Origin: Pisaster brevispinus
Lineage: Eukaryota > Echinodermata > Asteroidea > Forcipulatida > Asteriidae
Assembly (NCBI GenBank): GCA_023634235.1
Contig: JAMKCF010000003.1
Coordinates: 11,254,742-11,318,741 of the forward strand
DNA: 64,000 bases
Direction: 5' to 3'
Shown here: positions 23,775 to 35,443 of the stretch, piece after piece
How the letters are laid out: the number at the start of each line of letters is the position of its first letter
Position numbering within the stretch: the first letter of the stretch is position 1
Program-made: the position numbers and the translations under genes
The notes under the pieces: model-generated
The model's input: only the letters and a program-made list of their open reading frames with translations
Told to the model about the DNA's origin: nothing
The model's database searches: none

Positions 23775-25084
23775 AGAATGCCCGACTCTAAGTCAGTGGG
23801 TGTTATCATTATCAAACGTTTCATAGTCAACAACCATTTTGACTTTGCGGGCTGCTTTCTTCTATGATGTGACCACCCTGACAAAATTCCGTACTTAATA
23901 AGATGGACACCCCCGCGCGCCGTTCAGGAAGGACTACACTGCACTAAATCGGTCCATTGCTCGCTGAATCCCTAGAGTTTTTCTTTTTCACCCGGGTAAC
24001 GGGTTTCATTGCAAACAATCAGCAATCCAAAACAGAACTATCGGCTAGCCCGCGCTCAATGTATATAGATGTGCAATTTTCCTCATCGTTGGTCTTCAGG
24101 TTACACAAGTTACTTGTTAAGCTTTACACGCGGATCGATGGAATGCTGTAATCAAAATGGCCAATTAAAATGCAGGAACCGAACTAACTACGTCAGGGGG
24201 TGGGAGTGTCGTTAAGGATTGGCATTAGTTTTTGAAACGGGCCACCGCGCCGCTTTGTCGTTGGTCTTTTGGACAGGCGCCTATTATTGACAAACGGCGT
24301 CTGCAAAATGATATCAGAGAGTTGGAAAACCCACAAGAGTACCTCAGGATATACTCCCACATTCAAATTTATTCCACTGTTTGAAATTGAATTGGGAACA
24401 ATCTGTAGCAGCCCCCTTGGTTGTGTTGTGTTGTGGCCACTGGCTGTTATAACACAGGTATATTGCGCCTTGGGGCTATGCCTTTCGCACAGCGAATTGA
24501 AACGCAATAGAGACTGTGGGGAAAGGGGGCAAGGGAACAAATTAATGTCATTTACACTTTGCAATAATGAAAGTCCGAAGAGAATCATGTGGTTTTGTTA
24601 AAGGTTGTTCTGATCCAGTGGGACCGTTAAATGGCTTTTCCTTAGTACAGCTTGTGTGTTCTTATTTATACATCCAAATAGCCCGATGATGAGTTGACCA
24701 CTTCAGTGCAAAATTAAAGCAATTTGGACAGGAAATTCACCATCATAAACCTTCGTTTCAAGTCTGAACTGTGATGGATGCGTTTGCGAGGTTACCCATA
24801 AGTACACTTTTGTGCGCGAGTCGCGTACTTTACCTGCAAGTAAGGCAGGCGTAATTGACCGTTATTTACGTATGGTATGAAGCTTTTCTCTTTGGGATTG
24901 CATATTAGATTTACCGCATGTTCGCCTAAAATTATTGTACTGAAAATGTGACAGTATGAATCAATCAAAAGTCATGAACAATAATACAAGCGGATCATTC
25001 TCACATAGGCCTACATGCATTGGACCATATACAATGTTTAAAAAACACAACAAACCATTTAGCCCTGGCAAGATTATGTATTAT
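23775..25084. other. Intergenic, no gene recognised
   Basis: Two overlapping opposite-strand frames (24193-24588 minus, 24269-24601 plus) are the longest. Both lack recognisable motifs and compositional support. Confidence 0.4.
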
Positions 25085-25300
25085 AATTATTATTCTTATT
25101 AGTATAGCTTTCTGATAATGAAACCAAGGGACCCTCAAAAGCCGGATGCCCGAAGATGCCTGTGTATATGAAATGATAAAGTGGGAAAACAATAAGAAAA
25201 ACCCCAAGCAATATGGACTGAAAACCCAGGATCCACAGAGATGAAAGTCACGGAAGAAACTTTACTGAACCACCTGCAAGCCCTTGAATTCCAGTTTTGA
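25085..25300 (-). mobile_element. tRNA-derived SINE, eroded copy
   Basis: On the minus strand it reads ggtggttcagtaaagtttct, tcatctctgtggatcctggg, ttttcagtccatattgcttg, then gggcatccggcttttgaggg. It matches the order seen in the SINE copies at 56928-57155 and 63300-63545. The B-box region is degraded. Identification rests on the shared order with those copies. Confidence 0.6.
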
Positions 25301-25448
25301 CTCGTCAAAAAGTTTCCTTTGGGGGGGGGGGCTGTAATATCCACAGATTAGTGTAATTTTTTATTTACCGGTAACACACACAAAACCAGATGAGACCCTT
25401 TATTCGTCTATCAGAATTTGAAAGAAAAAAAACATTCACCGTTGTCTT

Positions 25449-25690
25449 TGGGTTCTGAACTCTCTCCCTCATCAAATCTATGCTGCAGAGTCACTGGAAG
25501 TTTTAAGAAACATTTCAAAACTTTCCTTTTAAATTGTTGATTGCTAAGGACCAACTAACTGTCTTTCCCATTATTGTGTGCCTTTATTTATTTGCATCGC
25601 TTAAAAAACGCTGTGGTATCCAATGTAAAAGCGCTCCATAAATGCACGTTATTATGTGTTTGGCTAACATCCGAAAATCTCTTGTTGTTG
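25449..25690 (+). mobile_element. LINE 3' end (L2/CR1-like), fragment
   Basis: A frame from about 25455 reads LNSLPHQIYAAESLEVLRNI followed by SKLSF and a stop. This resembles the C-terminal motif (W)NSLP..IR...s...FK..LK..LF of L2/CR1-type reverse transcriptases. It is followed by aaaagcgctccataaatgca, typical of the 3' end of such LINEs. Only the last ~25 codons are recognisable, so this is a 5'-truncated relic. Confidence 0.65.
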
Positions 25691-25887
25691 TTATAATTAT
25701 TAATATTCCATAAAAGAAGAAGATTTCTTTCACCAAACTTCAAAGATGTGATGGGTTAATACATGGTCTGCTAGATTGTGCAACATTCTATACGATACGG
25801 GTGTTGTCAATACCTAACATATCGAGGAACCGTGGCAATGAATACAAACAAGCTGAACCACGTTGTCATGAAAACAAAACGGCCCCT

Positions 25888-25920
25888 CGCCCCCCCCCCC
25901 CCTTCTCTCTCTCTCTCTCT
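25888..25920. repeat. C-run plus (CT)n
   Basis: A homopolymer of about 12 C is followed by ttctctctctctctctct. Simple sequence with no function inferred. Confidence 0.9.
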
Positions 25921-26232
25921 GAGCGCACCGGACAACGATGCGAATTAATTTAACTGATTTAAGATTTGCCATGTTTCTAGAAGTCTCATTTATGCCTGCC
26001 GTTCTTCGAGAATCTCTTGCAAGGCCACGAGAACTCGGCAGTAGATAGGATAACTTAATTGATTGGTCAAAAAAGACGATTGGAATTGGTTTGACACATT
26101 GACCTATGGTGGATAATTGGCGCGAATAGACTTTTGACGCAAGGCCCATTGCATCAACCATACCTGTGGTAAACCTTAGCAGCCGTTTTATTTCATACTT
26201 GGTGAGGCATGTCTATTATTGTGTTCTTTGTG

Positions 26233-26389
26233 AAGCGGGCAGCGAATTTTTTTCCCTGAACCTTTCGGGCAGTGTACGTGGAGTTTAGCCAATCAGAGCG
26301 AGGCGTGGAGGCGTGGAGTTTCGCTCTGATTGGCTAAACTCCACGTACACTGCCCGAAAGGTTCAGGGGAAAAAAATCGCAAGCGGGCA
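26233..26389. mobile_element. Fold-back element, Mutator-like, with 9-bp target duplication
   Basis: Arms at 26242-26301 and 26321-26380 are inverted copies about 60 bp long with about two mismatches, separated by a ~19-bp loop. The element starts GCGAATTTTTTTCCCTGAAC and ends with its inverse. It is flanked on both sides by AAGCGGGCA (26233-26241 and 26381-26389). Long inverted repeats plus a 9-bp direct repeat are hallmarks of Mutator-like elements. The arms carry ccaatcag in inverted pairs. The near-identity of the arms implies a recent insertion. It has no coding capacity. Confidence 0.85.
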
Positions 26390-26693
26390 GACCTATCACA
26401 ACCTTCGGCGTCTTGTCTGACCTCCCTTCACTATTATTCAGTTTTCCCTCGTATTTTATTGCCTTGTAGGCCTAGTATGGGAAAAATAAACCTGAAAAAC
26501 CCTGAGGCACGCCTTGCGAGAGTTGCTGGGCCGGATGTTCCTCTGTCTTCAACCCTCTAGATGGATCGTATAGGGAGAACAGCTGGAGTAAGGCAGATCG
26601 CCTCTCAATCACGAGCCAATCGGTTTGTGAGAATTGCTTAAAATAATGCCTTGAAACAAGAGCTGCATAAAATGAAGCAGACCTATACCAAAG

Positions 26694-26822
26694 TACCTTT
26701 TCTTAAAATTTTAGACTGAAATTCACTCTATTCGCTTGAAACTAGTGACAAAATCATCTGCAGTTGTCACTAGTTTCAATTGATTAGAGTGAATTTCAAT
26801 CTAAAACTTTAAAAGAGAGGTA
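26694..26822. mobile_element. Imperfect fold-back palindrome 2
   Basis: Arms of about 55 bp: left tacctttt...agactgaaattcactcta...ttgaaactagtgac, right the inverse with a few changes, with a ~15-bp loop centred near 26757. No clear target duplication was found. A strong hairpin is predicted on either strand. Confidence 0.75.
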
Positions 26823-26951
26823 AAATATAACAGTAAAATACAATTGGTGTGAATTTGGGATGAGGAGTATATTTGCAACACTAAACTGGTGACTGCGCAG
26901 TAGTCATAGGCCTACTTCGACCACGAGATTAGCTATAAGGTACGGAGCCCG

Positions 26952-27138
26952 AGTTTTGGTTCTACACTTATCTATATTGGCATTTTCTAAACCTTGCTTT
27001 TAGGCTCCGGCTTCGGGCTCCACTTGATGTTGCACAAAATACACACTGTTCCAAGATGAACGACGGAACCTAAGCTCTAGCCGGAAGCCGGATCCTAATA
27101 CTAGGTTTGGAAAGGACCCTACGCCTATAAACCAAAAC
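26952..27138. mobile_element. Imperfect fold-back palindrome 3
   Basis: Left arm ~26953-27022 (gttttggtt, ttctaaacct, ttaggctccggcttcgggct) matches the inverse of the right arm ~27066-27138 with indels. The loop is about 45 bp. It is more diverged than the other two palindromes nearby. Confidence 0.55.
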
Positions 27139-28267
27139 ACAAAAAAAACCTGGTTGTCATGGACGGCCGAATGTTAGCAAAACATTCAATCGTGTATACA
27201 TGTGTTTTCAACGGCAATTTCAAAATTTTCTGAAAACTTTCAATTAAATAAAATACCTCCCATGTTTGGTTGCTTTTTCAAACAAGTTCAACAGTGACTG
27301 CTTTTGAATAGTTGTACAACATTGTTACAAACTATGGCTACCTGTTTTTGATTTGCATTTATGGCTTAGTTTCCCAACCTCGGTTGGCTAAAACTCGGGC
27401 TGTGACGTTGCAATATGTGTATCAGAATCGTCCCCCGGTTGCGTGGATCGTCTTAATTTTGCCTGATGGACGGGACGGTATACGCTCTACCTGAAGAGAA
27501 ACAAAATGGCCCTATCACTATTTCAGAACATCTTTAGATCCAAACTGGTTTTTAATTATTCCATCGAAATAAGTCCGATGATAAATTACTTTATAATAAT
27601 TGAGTCTTTGCAAGTTGTTTACCACACTGTGGCTCGCGGTGCAGTAATTTTATGGAAACGGTGTCTAGGCCTACGTCTATATTTAGTTCCCTACATCTGA
27701 GCAGATCGTGCCCCCAAGCGTTCACACTTAGTCATCACCTTTTTTTCAACCCAGGGACGAGGAAGGAGCTCGCCCCTGGTCGTTTGCAGCACGGGGATCT
27801 GTGTTAACAGCACTCATGCATTGCAGCCACCTCACCCAGGGACTCTAAAGGGTTTGAAATTATAATCCATCGCGTCAGTGCTGCTGAGTCGATCGGAAGA
27901 CCAGCTCGGGTTTATAGCTCAATGGTTTGAGAGAGTGCTGGCCCACCACTTGAACAACCGTATAGGTGAGACGTAGCACCACAGCTTCAACGATTTCCAC
28001 GAAATTGCTGAACAAAATTTGCGACAGAGCAGTTTACTATGCACCTTGCATGTGACTGCAGTGTTTTACGGTCGTGCGCCGATCTTTCGTGTAGTAACTA
28101 AACGACAAACAAACGGACAAGAGGACAAAGGTCATAGACCGCTACGTTAAACACGCTGCAGTACATTTGTACATACCGTCTACATACTGTGTAAAACTGT
28201 ATTGTGCAAATTAAGATTAAAAACCGAAGTTCGATTCTTGCTTTTATTGTTGGCCTTTCCTTGAAGG
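27139..28267. other. Upstream region of Myb/SANT-like gene 1
   Basis: No other gene is seen. A weak tRNA A-box-like string (tagctcaatggtttgagaga) lies at 27916-27935 without a matching B box. The sequence just before 28268 is the presumed 5' UTR and promoter; no TATA box is evident. Confidence 0.4.
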
Positions 28268-28765
28268 ATGGGGCCATCAAAGAGAGGCGACAGGGCATTC
28301 TGGACCACCGCCGAGGTGAGGAAACTGATTTCGGTGTTTGCTCGGAAAGAAATACAGAAACAACTTGACGGTACAACCAGGAACAGGATCGCGTTCGAGA
28401 AGATGTCGTCTGTGCTTCGATCGGTCGGATTCAACAGGACCCCGGCCCAATGCAGGGAGAAAATCAAGAGCATGAAGAAAGATTATCGAAAAGGCAAAAC
28501 TAGTCAGTTTAGTGCTATCATTGGCAAGCTGATGGAGAGTTACCCCGTTGCCCTCCGCCATGCTGATGTCGATGACGACGGCGGCACGGGGCAAGAGCTG
28601 GAAGTTACCATCATTAATAAATTGCAGATGATGGAGGACGATGATTGTGACGACGAGGAGGGGGTAACTGGGTCAGACGATGAGATCTGGAATGAGGAAA
28701 GTGATCGTGGCTGGATGTCATCAGATGATCCAGATAACCCCACCAAGGACACCAAACATACACAG
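28268..28765 (+). CDS. Myb/SANT-like (trihelix-type) DNA-binding protein, exon 1
   Basis: ATG at 28268 has A at -3 and G at +4, with an in-frame TGA two codons upstream. The exon encodes 166 residues and ends in phase 0 at cacag/gtaggt. Residues ~10-92 fit the Myb/SANT-like (Myb_DNA-bind_4) fold: FWTTAEVRKLI (11-21, W12), an aromatic at F43, then GFNRTPAQCREKIKSMKKDY (54-73). It probably binds DNA in the nucleus. Residues ~100-158 are strongly acidic (EDDDCDDEEG and SDDEIWNEESD), a common partner of such domains in transcription or transposon-derived regulators. The frame runs 17 codons past the donor before a stop; I prefer splicing. A possible next exon is at 29359-29391. Whether it is a host gene or a domesticated Harbinger-type Myb protein cannot be settled here. 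Confidence 0.8.
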
Positions 28766-29358
28766 GTAGGTTTCCAATTCAACCATGATTCAATCACTTT
28801 ACCCTGGCTGGCCTAGCTAGCTGTGTGTGTGTACGTGCGAGTGCAAGCTCTTGTTTTTTGGAGCATGAATGATCGTGTTCGGCGTATAGTGTGAGAGAGT
28901 GCATTCAGTAAACAGTCGTCGCTTCTTGGGACGAGGCATAGTTCATGACACCCGACGGTGTAGTTTACACGGGCAGAAACGACAAAATAATATTAAAAAT
29001 AATAAAAACGTAAATATAGTTATAAACACGTGTAGTAATAGTATGAACACTGACAAGTCAGAAACATAGTTTTATCAACTATAGTTATCGGTTTGGTGGT
29101 TAATGAGAGTGCCCACAGTCCTGGTTCAACCTTCAGAAAGTCAGGCAGTCAGGTGTGGCTTAGCCTATTGTCAAATAATATTAGCAACAAGCAGCATTTG
29201 GTGATTACTCCAGAAATTAATGATCATCAAAATTTACTTGGTAAAGAGCACTGGAGAGCTGTTGATGTTATATTGTTATAAATTGGTAGAAGCAACCTCC
29301 TCTTGAGTATATGTAGTTTTAGAGAAAGAGATAATTTTTCACCCTAACATTTTTTCAG

Positions 29359-29391
29359 GCATCTGAAAGCACACAATTCCATGTGACAAGG
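29359..29391 (+). CDS. Possible exon 2 of Myb/SANT-like gene 1
   Basis: An acceptor with a good T-tract (aacattttttcag) precedes 11 phase-0 codons, ASESTQFHVTR, ending at agg/gtgggt. The phase matches the donor at 28766. The exon is very short and the donor is weak, so this is tentative. If it is not an exon, the gene continues elsewhere downstream. Confidence 0.3.
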
Positions 29392-29544
29392 GTGGGTTTG
29401 TTTTCTTTCATTGTTTTCTTCAATTCCGATTTCCAATTGAGCCCCAATTTTCACAGGTTTGTTATTTTATGCATATATGTTGGGATACACCAAGTGAGGA
29501 TACTGGTCTTTGACAATTACCAGCCTACCCTGCATTGAACAGAG

Positions 29545-29650
29545 GTCCGCTGGCCAAGGACCTGAGGACCAGTCAAAATACACTCCAAGTGGTCCGGGTG
29601 GATAGTTCAGTGTTTAAAAGCATCCCTTTCTAATATGAATTATGAACTAC
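29545..29650 (+). repeat. Dispersed repeat F, copy 1
   Basis: gtccgctggccaaggacctg, aggaccagtcaaaatacact and ccaagtggtccgggtgg correspond in order to blocks at 56630-56740. Element type unknown. Confidence 0.6.
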
Positions 29651-31002
29651 TGAAAAAGCTGACTGACCAGTGATATGAAAAGCTATATATGCTGGTCCTG
29701 CTGGCCAGTCACCAAAAAAGTTAAAGGACAAACCCTGATTTGATTCTGAGGCCTTTTAATTTCATTTGATTTATCAATTTGATATAGGTGGATAGATTGG
29801 TAGATAGATAAATTAATAAATACATTTATTGTTTAAATTAGTAGTTTTAACGGCATGGAAGTCCAATTTCCGCCGCAATAATTGTGGAAACGGCAATAAT
29901 ACAGAGGCAGCATCAAATTCAACAAACGTCCAATCAATATTAACCACCATAAAATAACACTGACTGCTCAGAACTATGCACGAAGCAGGTTAAAGGTAAC
30001 GGGGATGAACGAGAAACAACGAGAGATGGTGAGGAAAACAAAGTGAGACAAAAACACACTGCTCTGATTATGAGTACCCCCTTCTGTACAGTCCCAGTCG
30101 GCAGTAGCACCAGTCGGTAGCATTAAATATGCGAGTGCCATTTGGACACGTGACTGTCTGGAGCGACAGTGTGAGGTGCGTGAGGCTTCTTAGAGACGAA
30201 CCTCCGACCTAGAAAAACAATAGTACGGGGGTGTGAGGGATCACGCATTATATTTGTATTATCACTAATTAACGAAACCCAATTATGGTAGAGCGATCTT
30301 ACTGAATGAATGTCTTACTCAAAGGAGGAAGTGTTACATTTTCTCATGAATTCACTCATTGTAACCCTCTTGCTTCAAGTTATGATTACATTTTTACAAA
30401 ACTAATAAAAGGTGTGAAAACACTTGGTGCTTGGTAAAAGGAAAAAAAACGGCTACGTTTTATATATTTTTGGGAGAGTTTTTGTACGACATGCAAACAT
30501 ACTTTCTCTCTGAGCAACTTAAACTCTTTTTCTTTCTTTTTTCACTAATCAAAATCTCCAGGAAATTCCTAGGAAAATACTGTTGGCCTTGAATAACCCA
30601 TGCAAGAAAATTCCCGGGAAATAGCTTATTTATCCCGGAAATGGCTGCCCCTGCTTTGGAGTAGGGTTAAGCTGGAGATGACCCCAAACCCCAACTGTGA
30701 ATTGAAGATAGCAGTGTATTCTGTTTACTTTTTTCATCATTAGATAAGCAATTTACGGACAGACATATTTTCCCATATTTATATTACGGTTAAGAACTAC
30801 CGGCTTGCATGAGATATAACCACATCAGCACTGTGTTGATTGTGACCATTATCCATACAATTAGAATGTTCAGTCTTCATGCAATTCACCAATTGGTGTT
30901 CTACCAACATCAAACGCAGATTTGAAAACTCGAACCTGAAAATATCCGCTCGGCAGCGTTCCACTTTGGATAAAAGGCTCACTGAAGTTAAAAACCAAGA
31001 AA
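29651..31002. other. Intergenic or intronic, no gene recognised
   Basis: AT-rich, low-complexity sequence. No splice-bounded exon in a phase compatible with gene 1 could be supported. Confidence 0.35.
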
Positions 31003-31075
31003 CTCAGAGCGGGATTTGAACCAACGACGTCCGATTTAACGTGCCTGCGCTCTGTCAACTGAGTTATATGTTGGC
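31003..31075 (-). mobile_element. tRNA-like relic with A and B boxes
   Basis: On the minus strand, TAACTCAGTTGACAGAGCG resembles an RNA polymerase III A box and GGTTCAAATCC is a good B box, 44 nt after the A box start, as in tRNA genes. The acceptor and T stems do not pair, so this is not a working tRNA gene. A SINE head or a tRNA pseudogene is the likely explanation. Confidence 0.6.
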
Positions 31076-32439
31076 GATCTCCCTTTTGCCAATATCTTTG
31101 TTCGAGGGTGACAGTCAGAAGCCATACAGCCGTTAGCTGCCATCCGTTTACCCAGTCAGTTTCCCTCACGGTTTACAACTTGATATTTAAAATTAGAACC
31201 CTTAGAGGCCCAAATCCTTCTATATCCATTTGCCAAAGGGGAGGATTATGAAGGACTGCATGGGGCCGCTAGGACCAAACAACATTATTGCTTATCACGG
31301 GGTCAGGCACTGTCGCAACAATTTGGTGTGGAGTGACATAATAGGTAGAATCAAAGATGATGAGGGAGGACTGAGGGTGTGTGCTTGCAAAAATGCCTAG
31401 TCTCTAAGGGTTGCTATGACAACCTGCACCATTAGCCAGGCTTAGCCCCATTCTTGAAATCATTTGCAGCATTTGAAGCTCCTATGGTTTGGTGTCATAC
31501 GGCCAACCAAATCAACATTGCTTGGGCTGAGGCGAGGCCCAGGCATTACGAGTCGGGAAGCTATCAGTAATGTTGAATGAGTAGCCTAAGTCCAGGTGGA
31601 ATCAGGAAGGTTTAAAGAATAATATGTTTTTATGCGTCGGGGGTAAATGTCATCATGGAAAGATGCTAGAGTGCAGGTTCAGCGCAAGGGGTTACCACTA
31701 AGGTTACTTCCACGTGGACGTATTTTTTTATCAAACCATGACGTATTGGACTGAGACTCTGAAAGCATACATTGGCAAACAGTACACCGTGAAGTAGGTG
31801 ACGTCAAACATCGCCTGGCACTCAACACTCCATCAAGTATGGTCCTGGAACCGCAGTTTCCCGCCTCCTAACCATTTGGCTTCATACTAAACACACTCCA
31901 GCGTCCGTCAAGGGCTCGCGGTTTTAAAAATTTGCAATGCAAGACCCGTCGTGATTCCGAAAACAGTACACCCGTGCCCAGGTTGAGTTCTTCTATCCCC
32001 TTTTAACAAAATTGATATGAAATGTAAATCGAAACATACAGCACGGCCTCACGTTTTCATTTTTTAAGTTAGTAATTCAACACCGAGCTTTCATGCACTG
32101 CACAAGAGCCATACTATAGAGCTAATATTGACAGAGAAACTAAAGAAGGAGCGTTTATGGGAAGCACACATAGGTGCACGTGCTGTGGAGGATTTTTTGG
32201 ACATGAGAAAAGTCACTCTCATCTGTATTTAAAAGAGTCTTTTATTCAATATAGGAAAAAGTCCTCTCTTGTTTTTTTTACAGAAATTTGACTAGAAGTT
32301 GGAATGCCACAATCGGGACTCTTTATTTGGACTGTATTAAAGGTGATACTTTGCTGCGTCGTTCCCTAACGATTCGATACACCGAATTATCACCTTTGAC
32401 CTGTCTTTGCCCCATATATATTTATATATTCAAGTTTTT
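31076..32439. other. Intergenic, no gene recognised
   Basis: One TGACGTCA octamer at 31799-31806. No open frame with support. Confidence 0.35.
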
Positions 32440-32803
32440 CTTAAAGGGATGGTATATACCTTTGGTTATGACTCAAAATGACAATACAATCTTACTTGAT
32501 TTTAAAGAAGCACCGCAGCTGTTGATAATGTTTAATATTTTGAGAAGCAATTCCTTTCTAAGGAATGTGGTTATAGAAAAAGGGATTAAAAATGCTCAAT
32601 ATGAGAAACGTGTCTCAGGTTGGCTATTCCAATTACGGATTATTGTTCCTGCGTGGACATAACCGCTCCAGATTTTCGGCGATATCTCACAAACGCTACC
32701 ACCTTTTCACATTCACAGGCTAGTTTTATTGTACTGTTCTATACATTCATATAGGATTAAAAACAACGGTTCCAAAAACCAAATATATACTTTGCCTTTA
32801 AAA
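32440..32803 (-). mobile_element. MITE family A, copy 2 (inverted)
   Basis: On the minus strand it begins ttttaaaggcaaagtatata and ends with the inverse of ttaaagggatggtatatacc. It contains agccaacctgagacacgttt and gtccacgcaggaacaataat, matching the other family A copies. A 124-codon plus-strand frame (32288-32662) runs through it and is an artefact. Confidence 0.85.
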
Positions 32804-32983
32804 GAAATATATCTATTGAGGGTTACTCGTCCAGCACTGATTATTTCGGGACCTCATAAAAAGTTACAATATAAATGTTTTACATTAAAATTAGATCCGT
32901 GCAAATAGGCCCAGGTATAACATTAAAAACAATGCACAGTGGAAATAACATTGTTTAAATGTATTAAGTGCCCTTCCCTACAC

Positions 32984-33222
32984 CCTAAACACTTCCGGGT
33001 TATGATTGACTCGGATTCCGGGTCTCAGGTGGCCCGACCATTTATTGGGTCAGCCTGACCCGGAGTTTGTGTCCAAATGACCCAGAAATATGTCAAACTG
33101 GCGCAAAATTTGAGTTAAAATCACATTTTTAACCACTTTGCTAGTCATCTTGACCCAGAAATGTGTACGTTTTTCTGGGATCTGTGATCCGGGTCAACTC
33201 ATGGCCTTGGAATTTTTACATT
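32984..33222 (+). mobile_element. MITE family C, copy 3
   Basis: Starts ccctaaacacttccgggtta, shares atgacccagaaatatgtcaa and ccgggtcaact with copies at 12938 and 19244, and ends tggaatttttacattgt. It is the most diverged full-length copy. Confidence 0.75.
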
Positions 33223-34613
33223 GTAAATATATCAAACTATTTAAATAAAATTTCCCAGTCAGTTTCCCTTGTGGTTTATTACTTGATATAAAATATATTA
33301 TAATATATATTATAGTAAAAAAAAAAAGGAGTGAACGAAAGATTCATGTGTGTCCTCTTGCAATTTAGCAATAAGCCAAAACTGCCGTTCTTGGTTGGGG
33401 GAAACTACATTTCAGGTCTGTTTTTTGATGGGAACAATTTGTTTTGTCAAAAATGTGGGTACGATCATTTCGATCACACTGTTTAAAAGATAATGATGAT
33501 AAATCTTGCAAAAAATGTATGTTGTGACTGAACATCCAAGCCTAAAAGCATCAAGGTCTAACTTTAAGGACAACAATTTGAAACCAAGGTAATCAATCTG
33601 TATGAGGTTGAGATCTGTCGTATACAAGTCAGGAAACTATTCATGTTGACTCAGATATTAAAATTTGCTTAATTTATGACTTTTTAAGTTCAAAAACAAT
33701 TACTGTTTATGCTGACTCGGTTTCTTTCTACGGGCACGCACGCGTTGAACCTTTCGTTAGGCACGCGTCGGGCATATTATTGCGTTTCTGTTTCAGATTG
33801 AACAATAAATTATTATCCTTCTCAGAAAAACCTTTTTCTCGAATTTCCGCCGTTTATTAATTCCGAATTAAATCGTCGTGATGGCTCGGAAACGAAGCGC
33901 GTCGGCCATGCTGTGGTTTATTGTTTTGCTCGTCTGCCATCGATGGGTGTAATACAACCAAACGTTGATGACGGAGTGGTTTTTATTAGCCCAGTATTTC
34001 TCTATGTGACTACAATTAGAGGGCTAATCAGGCAATCTGATTGCACAGGCAGGTGGGTCGTGAGTTCGATGTCTCACTCACAGTCATTAGATTTATTTCT
34101 ATAATACTAACAAATCGGTATATACAAAAACAAAAAACTTTTGCATCGCTGTTATTTATTAAAGCAAAATACAGACGAAACCTCGCGGGAAATTTGTGTA
34201 ATGGTTTTTTGACGTGACCGTGTGCTAGATTCGACTGAACTCGCACTAAAAAAAAAACACGTGTTGCTTAAAATTCTGTAAAATGGAATTGCCCTTTCCA
34301 TATACATGTATAATACCGGTATAAAGCAGCTAATTAATGCAGCGCTGAATGACAAAATGCAAATGGGTAATCCTTCACGCTCCGGTCGCCACTTCGTCCG
34401 TAAAACATGCATTTTACATGTTTTTCTCTTGCGTGGCTTATTTTGGTAATAAACACATCAACTGTCGCGAGGAAATTTGTTTGGGGAATAGTCCTCTTCA
34501 AAGCAATCTACTTTGTTCATAGAAAAATGGGAATGCATTACCTTAAACCAAAGCATGACGAACACAATGTGGAATAATTCTAGAAAGAAAATTGTTCTTT
34601 TTGGAGAAGCTAC
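33223..34613. other. Intergenic, no gene recognised
   Basis: Short AT repeats (33296-33330). No feature supported. Confidence 0.35.
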
Positions 34614-34705
34614 ACACACTGTAAAAAAAAATCCTGTAAATTTACAGAAAAATGCAGGCAACTCCATTTCCAACATTTCGCTGTAGTTAGGTAGAACCTC
34701 CATAT
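34614..34705 (+). mobile_element. Possible interrupted MITE with CTGTAAATTTACAG palindrome
   Basis: acactgtaaaaaaaaatcct followed by ctgtaaatttacag. The sequence right of 37955 also contains actgtaaaatacttttac and ttttacagggttttt. This suggests one element split by the 34706-37954 insertion. The far end was not defined. Confidence 0.3.
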
Positions 34706-35007
34706 GACCGTGAAGTAGGGTACAAATGCAATTTTATTGCTGAAAATGATAGATGAGGGTGTGTCGATTCAGAATCTGACGGGTGCCCACTTGGCACCCT
34801 TGGGCAATTCTTTTTATTGACATCTTAAGCCACGCCCACTTTTTTGATTATGTAATAATTATGACAAATGTAGTCTGTCATATAAACATATCATGTTTAG
34901 TATCAAATTAAAGCTACTGGTGTATGGAATGCAAATATACAGTTAAGAAAACAATGACATAAAATGTAGGTCACTTTACGGTCATTAAAGGTCATACCAG
35001 GTCAAAT
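34706..35007 (+). repeat. 302-bp inverted arm, left
   Basis: Matches 37653-37954 in inverse orientation along its full length, with equal length and few changes, from gaccgtgaagtagggtac at the outer edge to accaggtcaaat at the inner edge. The paired arms enclose a degenerate LINE. A weaker, diverged relative of the arm (tgaccttaaagtgacc...) seems present at about 35130-35200. Confidence 0.92.
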
Positions 35008-35443
35008 GGAAAAGCATAGACCTATTGTAACAGAGAAATTATTAGTGATTGAAACTGATTGAAACTGAGTAAAATGAAGATGCTAATGGACGCATACTTT
35101 TACACATGTTAATTTTCCACTGATCTCATGTGACCTTAAAGTGACCATACAGTTACCTGTATTTTATCTTTGCCTTTTACGTGCATATATATTTGCGTTT
35201 CAAATGAAAACTGCTTCATGTTACATAACGAACATTTGTTCTCTTTTTTCAACGGGACTTAATAAAAGTCGTAAAAGTGACATCATTGGCTTAAATGTTT
35301 AAATAGTTGACATATAATTAAAATTCTAAACGTTTTGGCCTACAGTATTGATAAACAAAGATTATTATTTGGTCTCATACCATGCATAAGGTGATCATTG
35401 ATTGCTGCACTATCCAGTTGACTTGTTTGCATGGTACATGGGT

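Noticed and set aside
24193..24601. Overlapping frames on both strands, 131 and 110 codons
   Set aside because: No motif, no clear coding strand, no splice support.
27916..27990. Possible tRNA gene (A-box-like string)
   Set aside because: No B box at the right distance and no cloverleaf pairing.
31003..31075. Functional tRNA gene on the minus strand
   Set aside because: A and B boxes are spaced correctly but the acceptor and T stems do not pair; kept only as a tRNA-like relic.
32288..32662. 124-codon plus-strand frame
   Set aside because: Lies mostly within an inverted MITE family A copy and has no family resemblance.
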